A stretch of DNA of 64,000 nucleotides from NCBI GenBank assembly GCA_900319385.1, contig ONOG01000014.1:19780-83779 (forward strand). Direction: 5' to 3'. This document shows positions 33,174-41,267 of this stretch, piece after piece (the first letter of the stretch is position 1; each line of letters starts with the position of its first letter). The translations under genes and the position numbers were made by a program. The notes under the pieces are model-generated. The model had not been told where the DNA came from. It was given only the letters and a program-made list of their open reading frames with translations, and did no database searches. The stretch comes from an uncultured Prevotellaceae bacterium. GTDB taxonomy: Bacteria; Bacteroidota; Bacteroidia; Bacteroidales; Bacteroidaceae.

Positions 33174-36100
33174 ATGAAACGTTATCTCTGTACACTCTGC
33201 CTGCTCTGCGCACTGATTGCCTCGGCACAAACCTATCGTTTCCGTCATTACGGACGCGAGCAGGGACTGTCGAACCTCAACGTCAACTGCGCCATGCAGG
33301 ACAGCCGCGGATTTGTGTGGGTAGGAACCAACATCGGCCTCAACCGCTTCGACGGCAGCCGGTTCCAAAGTTTTTATGCGAACAATCAGAACAGCAGGTC
33401 GTCCATCCCTTCTAACACAGTAACCACACTGGCCGAAGGACCTGACGGACGCCTGTGGGTGGGCACCAACAACGGCCTCGTCGTGTTCGACCCACAGTCC
33501 GACAGCTTCACACCGCTGGAGCTGAAGGGACACAACCTGCGTACACAAATTTTCGATCTGGAGTTCGACCAAAAGCAGCGGCTGTGGATTCGGCTGGAAA
33601 ACAAACTGCTGCTCTACGACCCCCAAAGCGAGAAGGTGAAAAGTTTCGACGACAACAAATATTTCTACCCCCTCGCTTTCTGTACGAGCAGCAGTGGCAA
33701 CGTTTGGATGAGCGGTGCCGACGGAAAACTCTATCGCTACGAAGAACGTACCAACAACTTCAACGGCTTTGAGGTGCTCAACGCACAGCAAAGCGACGAG
33801 AGCGAGTGGATCAACACCATCATCGAACTGAACGACGGCGACCTTGCCTTGCTGACGAACAAACTGCATGGCTATCGTTTCTCGCCTGCCACTGGCCGCA
33901 CCGAAGACATCTTCAAGGAACCGCTCAACACTCACCCCGACTTCCTGCACACCGCCTTGCAACGTCCGTGCAGCGATGGTACCACCGAGCTGTGGATGGG
34001 CACCGAAGACGGCATCATCGTCTATAACCTCAAGCGCGGACTTGTGATGCACATGCGGAAACAGTTTGGGGATCCCTATTCGCTGAGCGACGATGCCGTA
34101 CACGTGCTCTTCAGCGACCGTGAAGGCGGCGTGTGGGCCGGCACCTTCTTCGGAGGCATGAACTACGTGCCCGACGGCAATGACGAAATGTTCGAAGTGC
34201 TGCAACCAGGGAACAGCTTCGGTGCCAGTGTCGCCAAGGTAGTGCGCGAAATGGCCGTCGATGTCCGAGGCCGCATGTGGGTCGGCACCGAGGACGGAGG
34301 CGTGTTCCAACTCAACGACGGTCTGCAACCGATGCAGCTGACCTGGCAAGGCATCCCCATCTCGCGCAACATCCAAACCCTCATGCAGGACGGCGACGAG
34401 ATGTGGCTGGGAACATTCGACAAAGGTATATACATCATCGATACCCACTCCGACCAAGTTGTGGACAACATGCACAGCGGCCAGGCCGGACTGCGCACCA
34501 ATGCCATCGTCCGACTGCAGCGCTTGAGCAATGGCACGGTCCTGGCCGGAACCATGCACCTGGGTGTGCTGGCCTTCGACCGCCAGAAACGTATGTTCAC
34601 CACCTATGGTGGCAAGGGCGACGGCTTCATTCACGACATCTACGAAGACTCGAAAGGACGCCTGTGGGTGGCCGACCTTCTCAACGGAGTGTTCCGCGGC
34701 AACAGCAAGGGTCAGAAACTGCAACACCTCTGCGACGACATCAAAGGAGCGTCAACCATCTTCGAGGATTCGCGCAACCAGATATGGGTGGGAACATCGA
34801 GCAACGGCCTCTACATGATAGACGGCAAGGACCATTGCAGCCAACCGCTGCATGAACTGGCTCGCTCGGGCATCGGCATAGATAAGTTGACTGAAGACGG
34901 CGAGGGACGCCTGTGGATTTCGACCACCGACGGCCTCTACTGCTACGACGGCACGGCTGTGAGCCGCTACGGCACAGGCAACGGCCTGCCCACCGAGCAG
35001 TTCAACTACAACTCCGGCCTGCGCGACAGCACGGGACGTATGTTCTTCGGCACGCTCAACGGACTTGTCAGTTTCACACCGTCCTCAGCAGCAGCCAGCG
35101 ACCAGCAGCCGCTCCATGTACTGTTCACCGGACTGAGCGTCGAAGGGCGTGAGGTGACACACGAGAGCGACCCCGACATTCTGAAACAGTCGCTTCTGTA
35201 TGCCGACGAGATTCACCTGCGCTACGATCAGTCGTCCATCTCGATCGACTTTGCCTGCCCTCTATACAGCGTTCCTCAAGCCATTTGGTACCGTTACCGC
35301 CTCGAAGGCCTCGATCAGGACTGGACCGTATGCAAGGGTGCACAGCGCCTCACGTTCGCCGGTCTCTCGCCGGGCACCTACACCCTCGTCGTACAGGCTT
35401 CGCGCCAGAATGGCCGCTGGGACGACGCTGCCGAGGCTTCACGCCTGCGTCTCATCGTCCACCGCCCGTGGTGGAACAGCGTGTGGGCATGGCTTGTCTA
35501 TGCCTTGCTGCTCTGCGCGCTGGGCTACTACATCTACGGCCAAGCCACTCGCCGTCGCCGCGAGAAGCGTCGCATTGAGAACGAACGGGTGGAAAACGAA
35601 CGCTATCGCGACGTGCTGCAGTCGAAGATTCAGTTCTTCACCACCATCACACACGAAATCCGCACACCGCTCTCGCTCATCATGGGCTCGATCGAACGCA
35701 TGGAACGCGGCGAAAAGAACGAGGTTGGACTCCTGCGACGCAATGCCCAGCGACTGCTCAACCTCGTCAACCAGCTGCTCGACTTCCGCAAGATCGAGTC
35801 GTCATCGTTCCTCATGAACTTCCTGCCCACCGACATCTCCACCCTGCTGCGCGAGGTGTGCACCGACTTCACGCCCGCTGCCCGTCAGAAAGGCGCCACC
35901 TTCGCCATCGACATTCCGCAAGACAACATCCCCAACGTCATGGCCGACCGCGAGGCACTCACCAAGATACTGAGCAACCTGCTGAGCAACGCCATGAAGT
36001 TCTGCGAAAAGCACGTCGGCGTCAGCCTCGAACAGAAAGGCGACCAAGTGTGCATCGCCGTCAGCAACGACGGCCCACGCATTCCCCACGACCAGTTGGA

Positions 36101-37142
36101 AAAAATCTTCAAACCCTTCTACCAATACTACGGCACGCAGGTCAACGCCACCGTCAAGGGCAGCGGACTCGGTCTGCCTCTCGCCCGTTCGCTGGCCGAG
36201 ATGCACAGCGGCACGCTCACCTACGACGAACACCAGACGGAGCTGAACCGCTTCCTGCTCACGCTGCCACTCACCGTCCAAACCACCGCCACCGCTGCTT
36301 CAGCCACACCTCTCCCCGCACAGGAAGACGAATCATCGGCCGAAGCACAGGGCACAGCCGCAACTGACGGAAAGAACGACTCAGCCATCCCCACCCTGCT
36401 CGTGGTCGATGACGAACAGGAACTGCGCGAGTTTGTGTGCGAAGAGCTCGCTGCCGACTACCGCATTCTTCAGGCCGACAACGGTCAGCATGCCCTCGAA
36501 ATCCTGGAGAAAGAAAACGTTTCGCTCGTTGTCACCGACATCATGATGCCCGTGATGAACGGTATCGAACTCTGCCAGAAGATTAAGGGCGACATGCGCT
36601 ACTGCCACATCCCCATCGTTGTGCTGACAGCCAAGGTGTCGCTGCAGGACCACCTCGATGCACTCCACTCACAAGCCGATGCCTACATCGAGAAGCCGTT
36701 CTCCACCATCCAACTCCGCGCACAAATCGACAACCTGCTACGTGGACGCGAACTGATCCGCTCGGCCATGCTCTCCTCGCCCTATGCCAACGTCGTCACC
36801 GTCGCCTCGAACACCGTCGATGAACAGCTGCTCGAGCGTCTCAACGCCATCGTGGCCGAATATATGGACGATCCGCAGCTCACCGTCGAACTGCTGGCCA
36901 ACGAGATGAACATGAGTACCTCCACCCTCTACCGCAAGGTGAAGGGCATCACCTCGCTTTCGCCCAACGACTTCATCCGCCTGTGCCGACTGAAGAAGGC
37001 TGCCGAGCTCCTCGGCTCCGGACGTTTCCGCATCAAGGAAGTAGCTGCACGCACTGGTTTCTCGTCCATTGCCTACTTCACCTCCTGCTTCATGCGACAG
37101 TTCGGCATCACACCAGGCGCATTCATCAAGAAAAAGGAGTGA
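33174..37142 (+). CDS. Hybrid two-component system sensor-regulator (HTCS)
   Basis: 1322 residues. Signal peptide 1-18, then about 14 Reg_prop beta-propeller repeats (DSRGFVWVGTNIGLNRFDG, DGRLWVGTNNGL...) up to about 640, a Y_Y_Y domain, a transmembrane segment (about 765-785), HisKA with H827 (FFTTITHEIRTPLSL), HATPase_c (NLLSNAMKFCEK, KGSGLGLPLARSLAEMHSG), a receiver domain with D1122 (VVTDIMMPVMNG) and a C-terminal AraC HTH (LANEMNMSTSTLYRKVKGITSLSPNDFIRL, then VAARTGFSSIAYFTSCFMRQFG). Such proteins sense oligosaccharides in the periplasm and switch on polysaccharide-use genes. Neighbouring targets may include the six-hairpin and GH51-like genes. Confidence 0.95.
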   Translation: MKRYLCTLCLLCALIASAQTYRFRHYGREQGLSNLNVNCAMQDSRGFVWVGTNIGLNRFDGSRFQSFYANNQNSRSSIPSNTVTTLAEGPDGRLWVGTNNGLVVFDPQSDSFTPLELKGHNLRTQIFDLEFDQKQRLWIRLENKLLLYDPQSEKVKSFDDNKYFYPLAFCTSSSGNVWMSGADGKLYRYEERTNNFNGFEVLNAQQSDESEWINTIIELNDGDLALLTNKLHGYRFSPATGRTEDIFKEPLNTHPDFLHTALQRPCSDGTTELWMGTEDGIIVYNLKRGLVMHMRKQFGDPYSLSDDAVHVLFSDREGGVWAGTFFGGMNYVPDGNDEMFEVLQPGNSFGASVAKVVREMAVDVRGRMWVGTEDGGVFQLNDGLQPMQLTWQGIPISRNIQTLMQDGDEMWLGTFDKGIYIIDTHSDQVVDNMHSGQAGLRTNAIVRLQRLSNGTVLAGTMHLGVLAFDRQKRMFTTYGGKGDGFIHDIYEDSKGRLWVADLLNGVFRGNSKGQKLQHLCDDIKGASTIFEDSRNQIWVGTSSNGLYMIDGKDHCSQPLHELARSGIGIDKLTEDGEGRLWISTTDGLYCYDGTAVSRYGTGNGLPTEQFNYNSGLRDSTGRMFFGTLNGLVSFTPSSAAASDQQPLHVLFTGLSVEGREVTHESDPDILKQSLLYADEIHLRYDQSSISIDFACPLYSVPQAIWYRYRLEGLDQDWTVCKGAQRLTFAGLSPGTYTLVVQASRQNGRWDDAAEASRLRLIVHRPWWNSVWAWLVYALLLCALGYYIYGQATRRRREKRRIENERVENERYRDVLQSKIQFFTTITHEIRTPLSLIMGSIERMERGEKNEVGLLRRNAQRLLNLVNQLLDFRKIESSSFLMNFLPTDISTLLREVCTDFTPAARQKGATFAIDIPQDNIPNVMADREALTKILSNLLSNAMKFCEKHVGVSLEQKGDQVCIAVSNDGPRIPHDQLEKIFKPFYQYYGTQVNATVKGSGLGLPLARSLAEMHSGTLTYDEHQTELNRFLLTLPLTVQTTATAASATPLPAQEDESSAEAQGTAATDGKNDSAIPTLLVVDDEQELREFVCEELAADYRILQADNGQHALEILEKENVSLVVTDIMMPVMNGIELCQKIKGDMRYCHIPIVVLTAKVSLQDHLDALHSQADAYIEKPFSTIQLRAQIDNLLRGRELIRSAMLSSPYANVVTVASNTVDEQLLERLNAIVAEYMDDPQLTVELLANEMNMSTSTLYRKVKGITSLSPNDFIRLCRLKKAAELLGSGRFRIKEVAARTGFSSIAYFTSCFMRQFGITPGAFIKKKE

Positions 37143-37175
37143 GGCAACGCCCACACCCCACCCTTCATCCACCAT

Positions 37176-37210
37176 CAAGTGTCCGACGCGTTTCGGGCAC
37201 TTGTTTTTTT
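37176..37210 (+). terminator. HTCS terminator
   Basis: CAAGTGTCCGA pairs with TTCGGGCACTTG around a short loop, followed by TTTTTTT. Confidence 0.82.
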
Positions 37211-37267
37211 ATGGGCGTTCAGCTGAAAAATCAGACGTAGTGCATTGTTTCCCTATCCAAAACTGAA

Positions 37268-37352
37268 ATGTTAACGTCAGGGGAATTTTACCATTTCTGC
37301 AGCACGATTTTGTGGGAGAATTTTCGACGAAATAGAATGATCGTCTGGCAAA
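37268..37352 (+). repeat. 85-bp dispersed repeat, copy A
   Basis: ATGTTAA...AGGGGAATTTTACCATTTCT...TTTTGTGGGAGAA...GAAATAGAAT...TCGTC matches 63672-63755 along its length. Part of the ~860-bp gene-free stretch 37143-38006, which otherwise holds a terminator, a tandem array and two 22-bp copies. Confidence 0.6.
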
Positions 37353-37587
37353 AAATCGCGTTTTTTTTAGCACACAGAAAATAACATTTTTGCCACACAG
37401 AAATCGCAGAAATGCACAAAAACAGGGCAAGTGACTGGGAATAAGACGATTAAATCCTTTCCTTAAAACTCAGCAATCCAGGTTTGTGTGTATTTCCGTG
37501 ATTTCTGTGTGCTGAAAAACCGCACATTTGGCGTCTGTTGTCCGCCGTTTACCTGTCTGCAGAGTGCCGACAAAGTAGCAGTTTGTC

Positions 37588-37720
37588 CGCCGTCTGCCCG
37601 TCGGCAAAGCGCCGTCTGCCGGTCGGCAAAGCGCCGACTGCCGACAGGTTTGTCCGCCGTCTGCCGACGCTCAGTCCGCCGACTGCCGACACTGAGTGCG
37701 CCGTTTGCCGACGCCGACGT
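37588..37720 (+). repeat. Tandem 22-bp GC-rich array, about six units
   Basis: Units of CGCCGTCTGCCGGTCGGCAAAG type start at 37588, 37610, 37632, 37655, 37677 and 37699. Each has an internal inverted part (CTGCCG...CGGCAG-like). Simple repeat without spacers, so not a CRISPR. Confidence 0.65.
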
Positions 37721-37873
37721 TGCTGTCGGCCGTCATAGGGCTGGCACAACCCGTTTTTCAGGCTCAGATATGGGCTCCGTACAGGCGATATTTGCGAGCA
37801 AAGGGTCGGTCGGTGATTTCTGCGCGATTCTCAGAGGCGAATGATGGCAGGGCGGAGTGCGCAAAATTTCCAC

Positions 37874-37917
37874 GAACTTGACCCATAAGAGGTATGAACT
37901 TGACCCATAAAAGGTAT
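37874..37917 (+). repeat. Two adjacent 22-bp direct copies
   Basis: GAACTTGACCCATAAGAGGT(AT) at 37874-37895 and its one-mismatch copy at 37896-37917. Confidence 0.6.
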
Positions 37918-37952
37918 ATAGAAAACGTTGGCTGAAACGGTAGATTTGCGAA

Positions 37953-37983
37953 CAAAAAAGCGGACCCCGATGTGGAGTCCGCT
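37953..37983 (-). terminator. Terminator of the small membrane protein gene
   Basis: Read leftwards: AGCGGAC...GTCCGCT 7-bp stem followed by TTTTTTG; 24 bases past the stop of the 70-residue gene. Confidence 0.8.
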
Positions 37984-38006
37984 AAGCTGCGATGCGAAAC
38001 GCTGCC

Positions 38007-38219
38007 TCAATCCTCTTCCTTTTCGTCGTCGAGCGGAAGCGTCTTGTTCATCCAGATGTGGACGATGATGCCCGCAATGACGAGCAGCGCACTGCCAGCC
38101 GTGTAAACGTTCTGGTCGAGCAAGTCACCCATAAACGAGAACAAGTTAGGGAGAATCAGCAGGACGGCTCCCAGTACGACAAGGCAGATGCCCAGGTTTT
38201 TCTTCATTGAATTGTTCAT
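38007..38219 (-). CDS. Small two-pass membrane protein
   Basis: 70 residues from ATG 38219 (MNNSMKKNLGICLV). Two hydrophobic segments (about 9-28 and 38-56) and an acidic tail PLDDEKEED. Similar tiny membrane proteins stand next to ribosomal-protein operons in Bacteroidales, but function is unknown. Divergent from rpsF; own terminator. Confidence 0.7.
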   Translation of the reverse strand: MNNSMKKNLGICLVVLGAVLLILPNLFSFMGDLLDQNVYTAGSALLVIAGIIVHIWMNKTLPLDDEKEED

Positions 38220-38363
38220 TGTGTGTATGTTTTTAGTTGTTAATACTCCATAATCGGCTGCAAAATAACGAAAAAAGCGCCAAAAGACGAAATATTTGGG
38301 CCTATTTTTTTGTTTTGTGTGAAAAAATATGCTGTTCGTCATCTTTTTTTGGGAAAAAAGTCG

Positions 38364-38371
38364 TACCTTTG
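38364..38371 (+). promoter_or_regulatory. -7 box TACCTTTG of rpsF-rpsR-rplI
   Basis: Exact TAnnTTTG match; the leader to rpsF would be about 73 nt. Confidence 0.7.
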
Positions 38372-38377
38372 CAGTCG

Positions 38378-38412
38378 CTTTGCGGATTTTTACCATCCGA
38401 CGGAGCATGAGA
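38378..38412 (+). promoter_or_regulatory. Possible S6:S18 autoregulatory leader hairpin
   Basis: Within the rpsF leader, CGGAT (38383-38387) pairs with ATCCG (38395-38399), followed by ACGGAG. A CCG-containing hairpin here would be in the right place for the S6:S18 binding motif that feeds back on rpsF operons in many bacteria. Position and pairing are seen; function is inferred. Confidence 0.35.
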
Positions 38413-38450
38413 ATTTATCATTTACATTATTTAATTATTAATTTCGTAGT

Positions 38451-38792
38451 ATGAATCAGTACGAAACCGTTTTCATTCTTACTCCCGTTTTATCTGAAGT
38501 TCAGGTAAAGGAAACGGTAGACAAGATCAAGGATCTCCTGGAGAAGGCTGGTGCCGAAGTGTTCAGCGAGGAGAACTGGGGTCTGAAGAAGCTGGCCTAC
38601 AACATCGAGAAGAAGTCCACAGGCTTCTATGGAATGCTCGAGTACAAGGCTGAGCCGACAGTGATTAAAAATTTTGAGTTGCAGTTGCGCCGCGACGAGC
38701 GTGTGCTCCGCTACATCACAGTCAAGAACGAGAAGTATGCCGCTCAGTATGCTGAGAAGCGTCGTCTCAAATATCAAAACAAGGAGGCTTAA
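38451..38792 (+). CDS. rpsF: 30S ribosomal protein S6
   Basis: 113 residues: [30 protein letters not shown], then [23 protein letters not shown] and [14 protein letters not shown], the full S6 fold. First gene of the S6-S18-L9 operon; S18 begins two bases after its stop. Confidence 0.98.
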   Translation: MNQYETVFILTPVLSEVQVKETVDKIKDLLEKAGAEVFSEENWGLKKLAYNIEKKSTGFYGMLEYKAEPTVIKNFELQLRRDERVLRYITVKNEKYAAQYAEKRRLKYQNKEA

Positions 38793-38794
38793 TC

Positions 38795-39064
38795 ATGGCA
38801 GCACAGACATCTGAAATCCGTTATCTGACTCCGCACGCAGTCGACAAGAAGAAAAAGAAGTACTGCCGTTTCAAGAAGAGCGGTATCAAGTACATCGACT
38901 ACAAGGATCCCGAATTCCTGAAGAAGTTCCTCAACGAGCAGGGTAAGATTCTGCCCCGCCGCATCACAGGCACTTCGCTTAAGTATCAGCGCCGCGTCGC
39001 ACAGGCCGTCAAGCGTGCACGCCACATCGCTCTGCTCCCATTTGTAACCGACTTGATGAAATAA
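38795..39064 (+). CDS. rpsR: 30S ribosomal protein S18
   Basis: 89 residues with [40 protein letters not shown] core ([19 protein letters not shown]) and [21 protein letters not shown]18 binds S6 in the 30S platform. Slightly longer N-terminus ([16 protein letters not shown]) as in other Bacteroidetes. The Cys in KYCRF is the only cysteine; no zinc site. Confidence 0.98.
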   Translation: MAAQTSEIRYLTPHAVDKKKKKYCRFKKSGIKYIDYKDPEFLKKFLNEQGKILPRRITGTSLKYQRRVAQAVKRARHIALLPFVTDLMK

Positions 39065-39082
39065 ACAAAGGAGGACACACGT

Positions 39083-39631
39083 ATGAAGATTATTTTGAAG
39101 AAAGACGTCCAGGGCCTCGGCTACAAGGACGATGTCCTCACAGTGAAGGACGGTTATGGCCGCAACTACCTGCTCCCTCAGGGTCTCGCAGTGCTCGCTA
39201 CGGAGAAGGCCGTGAAGATGCTGAACGAAGAACTGAAGCAGCGTGCTCACAAGCTGGCTAAGATCAAGGCCGACGCCGAAGAGGCTGCCAAGAAGTACGA
39301 AGGCGTTTCGCTCGTCATCGCAGCTAAGGTCAGTGACAAGAAGAACATCTATGGTAGCGTAGGTGCTGCCCAGATTGCCGAAGCACTCAATGCCAAGGGC
39401 ATCGAGACCGACGTCAAGAAGGTTGTGCTCAAGGCAGTGAAGGAGCTCGGTCACTTCACAGCTGTTGTTCAGCTGCACAAGGAAGTGGCTGTCGAAATTC
39501 CTTTCGAAGTCATCGCCGAGAATGCTCCCGTTGAGGAGAAGGAAGAAGAAGCTCCCAAGGCAGAAGAGACTCCTGCTGAAGAACCCGCAGAAGAACCCGA
39601 AACTGAAGAAGAGGCTGAAGTAGCCGAATAA
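39083..39631 (+). CDS. rplI: 50S ribosomal protein L9 with acidic C-terminal extension
   Basis: 182 residues. MKIILKKDVQGLGYKDDVLTVKDGYGRNYLLPQGLA is the L9 N-domain and YGSVGAAQIAEAL...VKKVVLKAVKELGHFTAVVQLHKEV the C-domain. After about residue 148 an extra run of mostly Glu, Ala and Pro (EEKEEEAPKAEETPAEEP...) extends it by some 35 residues beyond typical L9. Last gene of the operon, with a strong terminator at 39657. Confidence 0.97.
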   Translation: MKIILKKDVQGLGYKDDVLTVKDGYGRNYLLPQGLAVLATEKAVKMLNEELKQRAHKLAKIKADAEEAAKKYEGVSLVIAAKVSDKKNIYGSVGAAQIAEALNAKGIETDVKKVVLKAVKELGHFTAVVQLHKEVAVEIPFEVIAENAPVEEKEEEAPKAEETPAEEPAEEPETEEEAEVAE

Positions 39632-39656
39632 ATTCAGTACACCACTGTTAACAGCA

Positions 39657-39700
39657 AAGAAGGCTGGTTTGCAAATGAATGCAGACCAGCCTTCTTTTTT
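39657..39700. terminator. Bidirectional terminator between rplI and the nitroreductase gene
   Basis: A perfect 12-bp stem (AAGAAGGCTGGT, 39657-39668, with 39685-39696), 16-nt loop, then TTTT. Confidence 0.88.
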
Positions 39701-39715
39701 GCTTTTGCAGTCCTA

Positions 39716-40333
39716 TCACTTGGGCCAGCCGATAGGATGATTGAGCATCGGCACCAGATGCTCTGCGAGTCCCAGCTTCTCGCTCAGCACCTTGGCATCC
39801 ATCATGGCACGAGCCACAGTGTTCAGACCCAGAGCCGTGCAGGCGAGGTAGATATTTTCGCTGACATAGCCAGCATCCATTGCACCGTAGCGCTCGGCAT
39901 GAGCACGGAACTTCGATTGGTCGCTCACGAGCAGCAGTCCGACAGGTGCATCGGCCGCAAACTGCTGCGGACCAGCCATCGGCTGGCGAAGATCTTCGCT
40001 GCACACTTTCTTCAGGCTATTGCTGATCGGCTGATAGAGGAAAGCACCATCGGCGCGAAGCACGTAGAGCTGTATGTCCTGCGCGTTGATGGCCGAGGGA
40101 GCTGTGATGCGCTTGCTGTCGGGACGGTTGATGCCGCAGGCAGCCCACAACACTTGCGAGAGCGTGGCACCGTCAACCGCTTTGTCGCTGTACGAACGCT
40201 GCGAAGTGCGCTGTTGAAGGGCATCCATCAGCGTCATCGCCACATTCTTGTTCGGCTCAGGCAGCTGAACGTCCTGTGCCACGGCGCAGCCTGCCATCAG
40301 CACGGCTGCAGCCATCATCATGATTTTCTTCAT
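39716..40333 (-). CDS. Exported SagB/ThcOx-type nitroreductase family protein
   Basis: 205 residues. An N-terminal signal with AGCAVAQ (either a lipobox at Cys16 or cleavage after AVA). Nitroreductase-fold blocks: LMDALQQRTSQRSYSDKAVDGATLSQVLWAACGINRPDSKRITAPSAINAQDIQLYVL and DAGYVSENIYLACTALGLNTVARAMMD. The RTSxRSY block binds the FMN phosphate. Such periplasmic flavoproteins reduce nitro- or quinone-like compounds; the substrate is unknown. Convergent with rplI. Confidence 0.88.
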   Translation of the reverse strand: MKKIMMMAAAVLMAGCAVAQDVQLPEPNKNVAMTLMDALQQRTSQRSYSDKAVDGATLSQVLWAACGINRPDSKRITAPSAINAQDIQLYVLRADGAFLYQPISNSLKKVCSEDLRQPMAGPQQFAADAPVGLLLVSDQSKFRAHAERYGAMDAGYVSENIYLACTALGLNTVARAMMDAKVLSEKLGLAEHLVPMLNHPIGWPK

Positions 40334-40348
40334 TGTTGTCGTGTTTTA

Positions 40349-40413
40349 ATCAAGGATTTGAGGGATTTGGCAGGGATTACAAAGAAATCCTGTCCATCCT
40401 TCAAATCCTTGAT
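40349..40413. repeat. 18-bp inverted repeat (AAGGATTTGAAGGAT family)
   Basis: ATCAAGGATTTGAGGGAT (40349-40366) pairs with ATCCTTCAAATCCTTGAT (40396-40413), one G-U. The same 18-mer recurs exactly at 61219-61236. It lies between the two leftward genes and could end the glutathione-peroxidase transcript. Confidence 0.6.
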
Positions 40414-40427
40414 AAGAATGAGTAATA

Positions 40428-41159
40428 TCAGAGCAAGGTCTCGACTTGTTTCTCCACGTCGGCCATGTCGTGTGTCGGCTCGAAGCGTGCAACGACTTCA
40501 CCCTTCCGGTTGATGAGGAACTTGGTGAAGTTCCACTTGATCGAAGGTTTCTTGTCGTAGTCGGGATCGGCCTCACGCATCATCTTGTCGAGCAGACCGG
40601 CCAGTTTGTCGCCCTCGTCAAAGACCTCGAAACCTTTCTGCTCCTTCAGCCAGGTGTAGAGAGGAATCTCATTTTCTCCGTTCACTTCTATCTTCTTGAA
40701 CTGAGGGAATTTCGTGCCATAGGTCAACGAGCAGAACTGAGTCAGCTCTTCATCGCTCTCGGGAGCCTGGTTTCCGAACTGGTTGCAGGGGAAATCGAGG
40801 ATCTCAAGTCCGCGATCTTTCAGGCGGTCGTACATTGCCTCCAGCGCCTCGTACTGCGGAGTGAAACCGCAACGGCTGGCGGTGTTGACAACAAGCAAAA
40901 CTTTTCCCTCATACTCTTTCAGGGCAACCTCCTCACCCTTCTTGCCGAGGACGGTGAAATCATAGATTGTCTTCATTGTGTTTTGATTTAGATTGGGGTT
41001 ATTAGTTGGATTAACTTCGGTCGGAGCCGTGACTGCGTCCACATTGCCAGCCACCGAGCTGCTGGACTTGAGGGACGGCGTCGTGGTAAATGCAAACAGG
41101 GTCGCTGCCACCGCTCCGGCAGCAACGAATCCCAAGAGGGGTCGTGATGTACGTTTCAT
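40428..41159 (-). CDS. Glutathione peroxidase-family thiol peroxidase with exported N-terminus
   Basis: 243 residues. The peroxidase core starts about residue 62 (MKTIYDFTVLGKKGEEVALKEYEGKVLLVVNTASRCGFTPQYEAL) with peroxidatic Cys97, then LDFPCNQFGNQAPES and KWNFTKFLIN. It is a cysteine, not selenocysteine, enzyme, probably reduced by thioredoxin. The first 61 residues form a membrane or signal segment (LLGFVAAGAVAATLFAF) and a Pro/Asn linker, which would place it in the periplasm. The promoter box at 41189-41196 shows the long form is transcribed; the internal ATG at codon 62 might give a cytosolic form. Confidence 0.9.
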   Translation of the reverse strand: MKRTSRPLLGFVAAGAVAATLFAFTTTPSLKSSSSVAGNVDAVTAPTEVNPTNNPNLNQNTMKTIYDFTVLGKKGEEVALKEYEGKVLLVVNTASRCGFTPQYEALEAMYDRLKDRGLEILDFPCNQFGNQAPESDEELTQFCSLTYGTKFPQFKKIEVNGENEIPLYTWLKEQKGFEVFDEGDKLAGLLDKMMREADPDYDKKPSIKWNFTKFLINRKGEVVARFEPTHDMADVEKQVETLL

Positions 41160-41188
41160 ATAGTCTGAGTGTATTTGTGTTAACGACG

Positions 41189-41196
41189 CAAAGTTA
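41189..41196 (-). promoter_or_regulatory. -7 box TAACTTTG of the glutathione peroxidase gene
   Basis: Exact TAnnTTTG match 29 bases before ATG 41159. Confidence 0.6.
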
Positions 41197-41267
41197 GCAC
41201 ATCTTCCATGAACAGCAAAAAAACATAAATGAAATTACGTTTTTTTAACCACGTGCCGCTCGGCACA

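Noticed and set aside
30867..34727. Very long leftward open frame (over 1200 codons) opposite the six-hairpin gene and the HTCS
   Set aside because: It is the antisense of two well supported genes with signal peptides, domains and promoters; GC-rich codon bias leaves the opposite frame open.
37588..37720. Possible CRISPR array
   Set aside because: Units are contiguous at 22 bp without unique spacers, and there are no cas genes in the window. The same applies to 23439-23650 and 53256-53339.
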